Assembly (NCBI RefSeq): GCF_021555155.1
Contig: NZ_JAKGBU010000045.1
Span: 1-43,084 of the forward strand
DNA: 43,084 bases
Direction: 5' to 3'
Source of the DNA: Rhizobium alarense
GTDB lineage: Bacteria; Pseudomonadota; Alphaproteobacteria; Rhizobiales; Rhizobiaceae
The position numbers and the translations under genes were made by a program. Each line of letters opens with the position of its first letter. The first letter of the stretch is position 1. Shown here piece after piece: positions 17,032 through 24,729 of the stretch. A model generated the notes under the pieces. It worked only from the letters and a program-made list of their open reading frames with translations. It ran no database searches and had not been told where the DNA came from.

Positions 17032-17955
17032 ATGACTGCCACCACCGCTCCGACAACCGCTGCCTTCGCCACCCGGCCCCCCTGGAGCGTCCGGATGATG
17101 CCTTACATGCTGCTGGCGCCGGCGGTGCTCGTCACGCTCTTCATCGTGTTCTTCCCGATGCTGCAGGCCGTGGTCACGAGTCTTTACGACCTCATCCTCT
17201 GGAAGCCGAATGCCAGTCGTTTCGTCGGCTTCGGCAACTACGTGAAGCTTTTCGGGGATCCGGTCTTCTGGACGGCGCTCCGGAATACGACGGTCTGGAT
17301 CGGTCTCACCGTGCCGCTGCAGATGGGTCTTGGCCTCGTCACCGCCCTTCTGCTGAACCGGGAGTTCCCCTGGCGCGGCCTTGCGCGCGCGCTCATCATA
17401 ATTCCCTGGGCGCTGCCGAGCGTGGTGATTGCGCTGATGTGGCGCTGGATCTACGACCCGAATACCGGCGTGCTGAACGACATCCTCATCCATCTGTCGA
17501 TCGTGCGCTCCGCGGTGCCGTGGCTCGCCGATCCGGACCTCGCGCTCTACGCGATCATCGCCACGCTCACCTGGCAGGGCTTTCCCTTCTTTGCGGTGAT
17601 GATCCTCGCCGGTCTCCAGGGCATACCGAAAAGCCACTACGAGGCAGCCTCGATCGACGGCGCCTCGCCCTGGCGCCAGTTCGTCCATATCACGCTCCCC
17701 GGCATCGCGCCGGTGCTTGCGACGGCCGGATTGCTGCGCGTGATCTGGGTGGCCAATTCGATGGACGTGATCTTCGTCATGACCGGCGGCGGCCCCGGCT
17801 ATGCGACCCACACGCTGCCGCTCTACGCCTTCATCCGGGCCCGCCAGAACCTCGACTTCGGCTACGGCACGGCAATCGCGGTGACCTTCACGATCCTGCT
17901 TGGCGCGGTCGTCGCCGTGTATCTGGCGCGAACCATGCGGGAGGTGGAGCGATGA
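17032..17955 (+). CDS. Sugar ABC transporter permease (MalF/UgpA type)
   Basis: A 307-residue inner-membrane protein with about six membrane spans. The first is near residues 22-45 (MMPYMLLAPAVLVTLFIVFF). The cytoplasmic coupling (EAA) loop reads EAASIDGASPWRQFVHITLPG. It pairs with the downstream permease, with which it overlaps by four bases (ATGA), and works with the binding protein upstream and the divergent ATPase at 12851-13933. Confidence 0.94.
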   Translation: MTATTAPTTAAFATRPPWSVRMMPYMLLAPAVLVTLFIVFFPMLQAVVTSLYDLILWKPNASRFVGFGNYVKLFGDPVFWTALRNTTVWIGLTVPLQMGLGLVTALLLNREFPWRGLARALIIIPWALPSVVIALMWRWIYDPNTGVLNDILIHLSIVRSAVPWLADPDLALYAIIATLTWQGFPFFAVMILAGLQGIPKSHYEAASIDGASPWRQFVHITLPGIAPVLATAGLLRVIWVANSMDVIFVMTGGGPGYATHTLPLYAFIRARQNLDFGYGTAIAVTFTILLGAVVAVYLARTMREVER

Positions 17956-18785
17956 ACAGGCCGTCGACCCTGCGCCGGATCCTCACGACGGACCTGCCGG
18001 TTCTCCTGATCGTGCTCTTTGCCATGGGGCCTTTCGCCTGGATGGTGCTGACGTCGTTGACGCCGACGGAAGCCTTGAACGCCGGCGGCGTCGCGCTGTC
18101 GCCGGCCGGCTGGAGCTTCGACAACTATCTGCGGCTGTTTCGCCAGACGTCCTTTCTCGACAACATGCTGGACAGCCTGATCATCGCCTCGGGCACCGTC
18201 GTGCTCGGGCTCGCCGTCGCCGTCACCGCAGCCTATTCCTTCTCGCGCTTTCGCTTCGCCGGACGCAAGGTGGTGATGCTGCAGTTTCTTCTCATAAACA
18301 TGTTTCCCGTGGTGTTGCTCATCCTGCCGCTCTTCGTGCTGATGCGGCAGGTCGGCATTCTCGACACGCATTTCGGCCTCGTACTGGCAAATGCGACGGT
18401 GGCCATCCCCTTTGCCGTCTGGATGCTGACGAGCTATGTCGGGGCCATCCCCAAAAGTCTCGACGAGGCAGCGATGATCGACGGTTGCTCGCGACTGGCG
18501 GCGCTCCGTCGCGTCGTGCTGCCGCTGACCATGCCGGGCATCATTTCCACCGGCATCTATATCTTCATTACGGCCTGGAACGAATATCTCTATGCGCTGA
18601 CGCTCGGTGGACGAAACGTCCGTCCCGTCACCGTGGCGATCCAGACCCTGATCGGCGAATACCAGATCGAATGGGGCCTGCTGGCGGCCGGCGCGGTCGT
18701 CGGCGCAATGCCGGCAACACTTCTCTTCCTGCTCGTCCAGCGCCGCCTGATCGGCGGGCTGACGCAGGGCGCGGTGAAGGGCTGA
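17952..18785 (+). CDS. Sugar ABC transporter permease (MalG/UgpE type)
   Basis: A 277-residue inner-membrane protein starting at the ATG inside the ATGA overlap with the first permease. It has six predicted spans, with TM1 at LPVLLIVLFAMGPFAWMVLT and the EAA coupling loop at DEAAMIDGCSRLAALRRVVL. It forms the heterodimeric channel with the MalF-type partner. An upstream in-frame extension to 17010 would run through the first permease gene in another frame and is rejected. Confidence 0.94.
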   Translation: MNRPSTLRRILTTDLPVLLIVLFAMGPFAWMVLTSLTPTEALNAGGVALSPAGWSFDNYLRLFRQTSFLDNMLDSLIIASGTVVLGLAVAVTAAYSFSRFRFAGRKVVMLQFLLINMFPVVLLILPLFVLMRQVGILDTHFGLVLANATVAIPFAVWMLTSYVGAIPKSLDEAAMIDGCSRLAALRRVVLPLTMPGIISTGIYIFITAWNEYLYALTLGGRNVRPVTVAIQTLIGEYQIEWGLLAAGAVVGAMPATLLFLLVQRRLIGGLTQGAVKG

Positions 18786-18810
18786 ACCGAACGAAGAAAG
18801 AGGACAGACA

Positions 18811-19692
18811 ATGAACCCTGTCGGGTTGATCTCCATGCAATATGCAAGGCCCTTCACGGCCGAACATTTTCCCCTTTTCGCGGAGATGAAAAGGCTTGGC
18901 TACGACTTCGTCGAACTGCTGGTGCCGGAGCCGGGCGAGGTCGATCTGGCGGACATGCGCCGGGCGCTGGACGCGGCGAAGCTTGCCGTCGTGCTGGCCG
19001 CGCGCGTCAACCTGCAGCGCAATCTCTGCTCGGACGATCCGGCTGCGCACCGGGCGGGCATCGACTACCTGAACTATGCCGCCGACTGTGCCGTCGCACT
19101 CGGAGCGACGATCGTCGGCGGCCCATTGACGGGCAATCCGCTTGTCTTTGCCGGCCGCTCGCCGCACCCCGTCGCCGAGGAGGAGCGGCTGGCGCGCAAG
19201 GCGCGCTCCGTCGCAGGCCTCAGCGAGGCGGGTGATCATGCCGCCGGTCGCGGCGTCATGCTCGCGGTCGAGCCGCTCAACCGCTTCGAGAGCGATGTGC
19301 TCTGCACGACGCAGCAGGCGATCGAACTGCTCGACGCCGTCGACCATCCGGCGGTGCAGCTCATGCTCGACACCTTCCACATGCATATGGAGGAGGCCTC
19401 GATCGCCGAGGCGATCCGTCTTGGCGGCGGGCGCCTCGTCCATTTCCAGGCCAACGAAAACCACCGCGGCTTCCCGGGAACCGGCGCCACCGATTGGGTC
19501 GCGGTGTTCCGTGCGCTGCACGAGATCGGCTATGAGGGGCCGGTGTCGCTGGAACCCTTCCGGCGCAACGACGACCGCTTCGGTGTACCCTTCGCCCAGT
19601 GGCGGCCGCCGCACGAAGACGAAAGCGCCCGCCTTTCCGCGAGCGCGGAATTCATCAAGTCCCATATCCTGCTCACGGAATTTCGTCGATGA
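18811..19692 (+). CDS. Sugar isomerase/epimerase (xylose-isomerase-like TIM barrel)
   Basis: A 293-residue TIM-barrel enzyme of the AP-endonuclease-2 / xylose-isomerase-like family. The metal-binding set is visible: Glu in LAVEPLNRFE, Asp and His in MLDTFHMHMEE, His in VHFQANENHRG, and Glu in VSLEPF. This is the arrangement of D-tagatose/D-psicose 3-epimerases and hydroxypyruvate isomerases. AAAGAGGACAG precedes the start, and the stop overlaps the dehydrogenase start. It probably isomerises a ketose or keto-sugar intermediate. The substrate is inferred only from context. Confidence 0.9.
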   Translation: MNPVGLISMQYARPFTAEHFPLFAEMKRLGYDFVELLVPEPGEVDLADMRRALDAAKLAVVLAARVNLQRNLCSDDPAAHRAGIDYLNYAADCAVALGATIVGGPLTGNPLVFAGRSPHPVAEEERLARKARSVAGLSEAGDHAAGRGVMLAVEPLNRFESDVLCTTQQAIELLDAVDHPAVQLMLDTFHMHMEEASIAEAIRLGGGRLVHFQANENHRGFPGTGATDWVAVFRALHEIGYEGPVSLEPFRRNDDRFGVPFAQWRPPHEDESARLSASAEFIKSHILLTEFRR

Positions 19693-20684
19693 CCCTGAAG
19701 ATCGGTTGGATCGGGTGCGGTACCCACGCAACCCAGATGCTGCTTCCGCAGTTCGTTCGCCATGACGTGCAACTCGCAGCACTTTGCGACATCGACGGCA
19801 GGCGGCTCGCCGCGGCTGGACGGCAATTCGGCGTTTCGACGCTGACGAGCGATGCCGAGGAGCTCATCCGCACGCCGGGAATCGACGCCGTGGGCATGGC
19901 GGTCGGCCCCGACCAGCATCTCCTCTTCGGCAAGGCGGCCCTCCGGCGCGGCCTGCCGGTCTTCATGGAGAAACCCCCGTCGGGAAGCGCCGCAGGCGCC
20001 CGCGAGCTCATGAGCGCATCGGAGAAGGCGGGCAAGCCCCTGCTGCTCGGATTCATGAAGCGCTATTCGGCCGGCAACAAGGTCGCCGCCAACATCCTAC
20101 GCTCCGGCCGGTTTGGCGATATCTACGGCCTGACCGGCTACTACATGACGGCGCCGGGCTACTTCGCCGGCAATGTCGACTATACCGGCTTCTTTCTGCA
20201 CCACTGTGTCCACTACATGGATCTCGTGTCCTTCCTCGTGTCGCCCGTTTCGAAACTGACGGCGCGCAAGGTGGAGAAGGATCGGGGTAAGATCCTGTTT
20301 CACGTTCACTTCGACTTCGAGTGCGGCGCGATCGGCACGATCGCGATGGGAACGGCGCAATCGCGGGGCGCGCCCGTCGAACGCATCGAAATCATGGGCG
20401 ATCACCAGCGCCTCGAGGTCGACAACGTGATCGAGGTGCGATGGAACCGAAATCCGCCCTTCAAGGTGGACGATCCGGCTGCGTCCCTGTCGGATACCAC
20501 CGACAGCCTCACCTGGAAGCCCAACTTCACGGCGGCGGCGAACGAGGATCCGAAGGGATACTATTCGCTGCTCGCCGACGTCCTTCCGGCGCTTGCCGGC
20601 GCCGAAACGCCGGCGCCGTCCATCCGCGACGGCGTCGTGGCGATGGAGCGGCTGGAAGCGCTGCGGCGCGAACTTTCGCTTTGA
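19689..20684 (+). CDS. Gfo/Idh/MocA-family oxidoreductase
   Basis: A 331-residue NAD(P)-dependent dehydrogenase starting in the ATGA overlap with the epimerase gene. The N-terminal Rossmann domain begins LKIGWIGCGTHATQMLLPQF. The EKPPSGSAAGA segment carries the family Lys of the EKP motif. The C-terminal alpha/beta domain includes GFFLHHCVHYMDLVSFL, where the His of the usual D-x3-H site lies. It would oxidise or reduce a sugar or inositol hydroxyl. Co-occurrence with the epimerase suggests the two act on successive intermediates. Confidence 0.92.
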   Translation: MTLKIGWIGCGTHATQMLLPQFVRHDVQLAALCDIDGRRLAAAGRQFGVSTLTSDAEELIRTPGIDAVGMAVGPDQHLLFGKAALRRGLPVFMEKPPSGSAAGARELMSASEKAGKPLLLGFMKRYSAGNKVAANILRSGRFGDIYGLTGYYMTAPGYFAGNVDYTGFFLHHCVHYMDLVSFLVSPVSKLTARKVEKDRGKILFHVHFDFECGAIGTIAMGTAQSRGAPVERIEIMGDHQRLEVDNVIEVRWNRNPPFKVDDPAASLSDTTDSLTWKPNFTAAANEDPKGYYSLLADVLPALAGAETPAPSIRDGVVAMERLEALRRELSL

Positions 20685-20725
20685 CCGGTTACAGATTACA
20701 CCTGCAACGGCGAGGGAGGAAATCC

Positions 20726-21823
20726 ATGAAGACGTCCGTGATCCAGTTCGGAACCAGCCGGTTCCTGCAGGCGCATGCCGACCTGTTCTTCTCCGAAGGC
20801 GCCCCCGCCCGCACGGTCACGGTCGTGCAGACGTCGGGCGATACCGGCCGATCCAGGCGACTGCAGGCCCTTGCCGCACCGGAAGGCTATCCGGTGCGCA
20901 TCCGGGGTCTGTTGGACGGCAGGACCGTCGACGAAACGAAACGCGTGACATCGGTGAAGCGCTGCCTCTCGACCGCTACCGACTGGCCGGACGTGGTCCG
21001 TGCGTTTGAAGAGGCGGAACTGGCGATCTCCAACACCGGCGACGCCGGCTACCAGGAGCGGCCGGAGGATACGCAGGAAGAATTCGATCCGGCGATGAGC
21101 TTTCCCGCGAAACTCTATCGCCTGTTGGCGGCCCGCCATGCGGCCGGTTCCGGCCCGCTTGTCGTGATGCCGATGGAACTCGTCGTCGACAACGGCAAGG
21201 TGTTGAAAGCGGCTGTCCTGGCGCAGGCGAGGAGAAGCGGCGCATCGCGCGCCCTTGTGTCCTATCTCGAGGGCGACGTCACCTGGGCATGCAGTCTGGT
21301 GGACCGTATCGTCTCGGAGCCGATCGAACCGGCCGGCGCGGTTGCCGAACCCTATGCGCTCTGGGCGATCGAGAAGGCGGCCGGCGTCGTGGAGCCGTGC
21401 CGCCACGATGCCGTCCGGCTGGTCGATGACCTGAAGGAAATCGAGCGGCTGAAACTCCATATCCTGAATCTCGGCCATACGGTTCTCGTGCATATCTGGA
21501 AACGGGAGGGCATGACCGGCGATCCCGTGGTGCGCGATTTCCTGGGGCGTGCGGCGGTGACGGGCGAATTGGCCGGGATCTATGACGACGAAGTCCTGCC
21601 GGTCTTCGCGCATCTCGGCTGCGGCGAGGCGGCCCGGCGCTATCGCGACACGACGCTGGAGCGGTTCGCCAATCCTTTCCTGGACCACAAGCTCGCGGAC
21701 ATCGCCCAGAATCATGCGCAGAAGGTTCAGCGCCGCATCGTCGCTTTTCTCGATCTCGCGCGGCAGTCCGGCTGCAATGCCCGGTTTCCCGGGCTGACCG
21801 AGGTGGCAGGGCATCTCGGCTAG
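20726..21823 (+). CDS. Mannitol-dehydrogenase-family oxidoreductase (tagaturonate/fructuronate-reductase-like)
   Basis: The ATG at 20726 follows GGGAGGAAA and gives 365 residues, shorter than classical mannitol dehydrogenases (about 490) and nearer the truncated UxaB-like group. The N-terminal nucleotide domain begins VIQFGTSRFLQAHADLFF. The catalytic K-x4-N-x2-H triad is intact in KLHILNLGH. The family interconverts polyols or aldonates with ketoses or keto-uronates. It lies last in the transporter operon. A uronate-type substrate is a reasonable inference but unproved. Confidence 0.88.
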   Translation: MKTSVIQFGTSRFLQAHADLFFSEGAPARTVTVVQTSGDTGRSRRLQALAAPEGYPVRIRGLLDGRTVDETKRVTSVKRCLSTATDWPDVVRAFEEAELAISNTGDAGYQERPEDTQEEFDPAMSFPAKLYRLLAARHAAGSGPLVVMPMELVVDNGKVLKAAVLAQARRSGASRALVSYLEGDVTWACSLVDRIVSEPIEPAGAVAEPYALWAIEKAAGVVEPCRHDAVRLVDDLKEIERLKLHILNLGHTVLVHIWKREGMTGDPVVRDFLGRAAVTGELAGIYDDEVLPVFAHLGCGEAARRYRDTTLERFANPFLDHKLADIAQNHAQKVQRRIVAFLDLARQSGCNARFPGLTEVAGHLG

Positions 21824-21915
21824 GGCAGCGGCAAGGCCGCACCAGGCGCCACGACGGGCGCACCGAGCAATCCAGTCTCGCAGCAGAGCCCGCGTTGCCA
21901 GCTTCCAGGCGCCTG

Positions 21916-22625
21916 TTAGGCTCCGGATTCGCTGGCACCCAGCGTCGAGCGGAAGCGGATCTTCGAGCGCTCGACATGGCGGAAGAAGGCTTCCTGGGCC
22001 CGTTCGCGGTTGCCGGAGGCGAGTGCGTCGACCATCTCGCGGTGCTCGCGGTTGGAGACCGAGAGCCCGCGGCCTGAACCAGGCCGCGGGCGCGGGCGAG
22101 ATGCAGCTTGTTGACGAAGCCCTTATATTCCTTGACGAGTGTCCCGTTTCCCGTCGCCGTGACGAGATAGTCGTGGAAGGCGAGATTGACTGGATAGTAG
22201 TCGTCGAAGTTCTTGCTCGCGGCGATTTCGTCCATCTGGTCGAGGAAGGCATTGAGCCGCGCCAGCATCTGGTCGGTGACGAGATCGGCGAGCAGGCGTC
22301 CCGCAAGGCCGAAGATCGCGGCGCGCACGTCGTAGATTTCAAGCGCCTCCGTCGGCGAAACCGAGCGCACGAAGACGCCGCGGTTGCGGATGCTCTCGAC
22401 GAGACCCTTGGCCTGCAGGCTCCGCGTCGCCTCGCGCAGCGGTCCGCGACTGGTACCGAACCGTGTCGAAAGCTGGATTTCGTTGAGGCGCTCGCCGGGT
22501 TTCAACTCGCCTGCCAGGATGAGGTGTTCGAGCTCGCGCTCGATCACCCCCTTCAGCGACGACGTTCTCAACACCATGAGGTCGTTCTGCTGCACCTTCG
22601 GTTCCTGATACAGGGCGCCTTCCAT
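21916..22625 (-). pseudogene. Frameshifted GntR-family (FCD) regulator
   Basis: From 22625 the frame reads an FCD-type GntR protein (LKGVIERELEHLILAGELKP, STRFGTSRGPLREATRSLQA, then NLAFHDYLVTATGNG) up to ARARGLVQAA. It then turns to nonsense. A frame reached by restoring one base continues LSVSNREHREMVDALASGNR and RHVERSKIRF to a TAA at 21916-21918. The corrected protein would be about 236 residues, normal for the family. The break lies in a perfect 12-bp hairpin (22065-22091), so a sequencing or assembly error is possible. If real, the regulator lacks its last third. No strong ribosome site is seen at 22625, and Met17 is an alternative start. Confidence 0.8.
22065..22091. repeat. Perfect inverted repeat at the GntR frameshift site
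   Basis: A 12-base perfect stem (GCCCGCGGCCTG and its complement) with a three-base loop. It is all but pure GC and coincides with the position where the GntR reading frame breaks. Such hairpins cause both polymerase slippage in vivo and base-calling compression. Confidence 0.8.
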
Positions 22626-22633
22626 TGAATTCG

Positions 22634-22651
22634 ATTGCTATTGTAGGCAAT
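22634..22651. promoter_or_regulatory. Possible operator upstream of the second GntR gene
   Basis: ATTGC (22634-22638) and GCAAT (22647-22651) form an inverted repeat, and within it ATTG-N4-CAAT (22640-22651) is a tighter one. It lies in the AT-rich 53-base gap between the GntR gene and the dehydrogenase remnant, both on the minus strand. It may be an autoregulatory GntR site. Confidence 0.35.
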
Positions 22652-22678
22652 AAACAATGGGAATGTAAGCTGCAACTC

Positions 22679-23212
22679 CTATTGGGCGCCCCGTCCTATC
22701 GCACCCAGAACGTTTTCGGTGACGGCCTTCGTGTCCGCCTGTCCGCCGAGATCCGGCGTATGCGGTCCCGACCGGCTGACTGTCTCGATGGCCGCCATGA
22801 GTTTTTCGGCGGCCGCCGCCTCGCCGAGCCGGTCCAGCATCATCGCCGCGGTCCAGAAGGCGCCGATCGGGTTGGCGATGCCCTTGCCCATGATGTCGAA
22901 GGCCGAGCCGTGGATCGGCTCGTACATCGACGGATGCTTTCCGGACGGATCGACATTGCCGGTCGCACCGTTGCCGAGGCTTCCCGTCAGCGCCGAGGCG
23001 AGGTCGGAGAGAATGTCGGCGTGCAGGTTGCTGGCAAGGATGGTGTCGAAATTGCCGGGTTTCGTCACCATCAGCGCCGCCATCGCATCGACCAGCTTCC
23101 AGTCGACATCAAGTTCCGGAAACTCCTTCAGCACGTCGCGGCAGGCCTCGTCCCACAGCACCATGCCGTGGCGCTGGGCGTTCGACTTGGTGACGACGGT
23201 CAGCCGCTTGCG
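22679..23212 (-). pseudogene. 3' remnant of a tartrate/isopropylmalate dehydrogenase family gene
   Basis: About 177 codons encode the C-terminal half of a tartrate-dehydrogenase / isocitrate-isopropylmalate dehydrogenase: LTVVTKSNAQRHGMVLWDE, VDAMAALMVTKPGNFD, the metal-site strand NLHADILSDLASAL, and the signature MYEPIHGSAFDIMGKGIANP. The frame stays open upstream of 23212, but its translation there bears no resemblance to the family. The N-terminal half, including the nucleotide-binding start and start codon, is gone. It abuts the LysR remnant within a few bases. Non-functional as it stands. Confidence 0.85.
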
Positions 23213-23218
23213 CGGCCG

Positions 23219-23335
23219 TTGAGGGACCCGCAGATCTCGCGGACCATCGGTATCGTCCGTCGCCGCGCCGCCACGCTCTCGCCGGCGGCCGAGCGCTTCC
23301 GGCGCATGCTTCTCGGCGTCTGGAAGGCAGACTGA
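23219..23335 (+). pseudogene. 3' remnant of a LysR-family regulator gene
   Basis: The last 38 codons before the TGA at 23333-23335 read ISRTIGIVRRRAATLSPAAE then RFRRMLLGVWKAD, the typical extreme C terminus of a LysR regulator. Nothing recognisable precedes it in frame: the minus-strand dehydrogenase remnant begins immediately to the left. LysR-type regulators are often divergent from tartrate dehydrogenase genes, so this is probably what is left of that regulator. The 258 bases from here to the next gene show no ORF or RNA that I can support. Confidence 0.7.
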
Positions 23336-23593
23336 CGCCGTCAAGGCGCCGGCCCCGCATATTGCTGTCTGCGGGGAGGGAAAACGGTTCCGGCGCGGCG
23401 TCAAGTCGAGGCGTTCCGCGGCAGGCTGCCGCCGCGTCCGGAACAGCGGACTGGTCCGGCGGACGTCCGGCGCCACGCCCGATTTTCGCGCCAAGCTTGT
23501 TACTCTCACACCTGCGCCGTTGCCCCTATTGTCTGTTTTGAGAGACGGCTGCCGGACAGCCCGAAACGACGATCGACCTCGATGGAGAAGGCA

Positions 23594-24007
23594 ATGACGA
23601 GACACTATAGAGGCGGATGCGCATGCGGCTTCGTCCGCTACGAGACGACCGACGAACCCATCTTCCAGAGCCATTGCCAATGCCGGCATTGCCAGCAGCG
23701 AAGCGGCACCGGCCATTCGTCCTATCTGGTTTTTCCCCGGCGGACGGACGTGGCGATTTCGGGTGAGGCGAGGGAGTGGCGGATCGCCGGCGACAGTGGC
23801 GACGAAAAGCTCCACGCCTTCTGCCCGACCTGCGGCACGCCGGTCTACCTGACCTTCGTCGCGATGCCGGAGCTGATCGCGGTCCATGCCGCGAGCCTCG
23901 ACGATCCGGCCCAGTTCGATCCGCAGGCGGTCACCTACACCGTGCGCGGCCATGCCTGGGATACGCTCGACCCTTCCCTTCAGAAATTCGAGCGCATGCC
24001 CGGATGA
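23594..24007 (+). CDS. GFA-family zinc-binding protein
   Basis: The ATG at 23594 is preferred to the one at 23582 because GGAGAAGG lies just upstream of it. The 137-residue protein has the GFA / CENP-V fold cysteines: GGCACG, the CQCRHCQ knuckle, and CPTCG, which bind structural zinc. Family members are annotated as glutathione-dependent formaldehyde-activating enzymes or glutathione-S-conjugate-type enzymes, but most, like this one, have no proven reaction. It stands alone before an SRPBCC gene. Confidence 0.88.
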   Translation: MTRHYRGGCACGFVRYETTDEPIFQSHCQCRHCQQRSGTGHSSYLVFPRRTDVAISGEAREWRIAGDSGDEKLHAFCPTCGTPVYLTFVAMPELIAVHAASLDDPAQFDPQAVTYTVRGHAWDTLDPSLQKFERMPG

Positions 24008-24216
24008 CACGGCCCGGCGGCGCCGTCGTACCGGTCGCCGCAATCCACGTCGACAAACGAGTGCAATGCAATCTCCGGAGCGGCGTCCGCGCCCTCCGGC
24101 AGGAGCCTTGCGTCCTGCCTATGCCCGGAAGTCCGTCGGGCGCAAAAGACACGGACCCGACCGCGCCGCTCGGCAGACAATCCGACACCGGCGCCAACCC
24201 GAGAAGGAGTACAATC

Positions 24217-24663
24217 ATGGTGGACATCCTGCACCGCGTCGGCATCGACGCCCCGCCGCGTGACGTCTACAATGCCCTCGCCACGCTCGACGGTCTCGCC
24301 GCGTGGTGGACGAACGACACGACGGGGGAGACCGGCATCGGCAGCGTCATCCATTTCCAGTTCGGTGACCGGGGCTTCTTCGACATGAAGGTGCTCGAAC
24401 TCGATCCGGGCAAGCGCGTCGTCTGGGAAGTGGTGAAGGGGCCGGGCGACTGGATCGGCACCCGCGTCATCTGGGATCTCAGGCCCTACGAGAAGGGCAC
24501 GACCATTCTCTTCAAGCACCAGGGCTGGCGCGAGCCGGTGGAGTTCATGCACCACTGCAGCACCAAATGGGCCACCTTCCTGATGAGCCTGAAAGCGATG
24601 CTGGAGACCGGCAGGGGCTCGACCTTCCCGAATGACGTCCGCATCAGCATCGACGCGGACTGA
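24217..24663 (+). CDS. SRPBCC (AHSA1-like) domain protein
   Basis: A 148-residue single-domain START-like protein. The opening DILHRVGIDAPPRDVYNALA, GLAAWWTNDTTGE, and the closing HHCSTKWATFLMSLKAMLET are the characteristic AHSA1 / activator-of-Hsp90-like helix-grip pattern. AGAAGGAG precedes the ATG. It follows the GFA gene by 209 bases that show no further feature. The ligand-binding cavity is conserved in pattern; function is unknown. Confidence 0.88.
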   Translation: MVDILHRVGIDAPPRDVYNALATLDGLAAWWTNDTTGETGIGSVIHFQFGDRGFFDMKVLELDPGKRVVWEVVKGPGDWIGTRVIWDLRPYEKGTTILFKHQGWREPVEFMHHCSTKWATFLMSLKAMLETGRGSTFPNDVRISIDAD

Positions 24664-24685
24664 GGAGGGACTGCGGCACGCGCTT

Positions 24686-24714
24686 CGGCCGGCCGGGCCC
24701 CCCGATGCCGGCCG
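24686..24714. terminator. Hairpin between convergent genes
   Basis: CGGCCGGC and GCCGGCCG form a perfect eight-pair stem with a 13-base loop in the 66-base gap between the SRPBCC gene (plus) and the GcvT-fusion dehydrogenase gene (minus). No T-run is present on either side. A bidirectional terminator is the simplest reading. Confidence 0.4.
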
Positions 24715-24729
24715 GACGCGCGCGGGTCC

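Noticed and set aside
22065-22091. Programmed frameshifting in the second GntR gene
   Set aside because: No slippery heptamer precedes the hairpin, and GntR regulators are not known to use recoding; a mutation or sequencing error is simpler.
23213-24043. Upstream part of the open frame that continues from the dehydrogenase remnant
   Set aside because: The frame stays open by chance, but nothing before the LTVVTKSNAQ segment resembles the dehydrogenase family and it runs antisense to the GFA gene.
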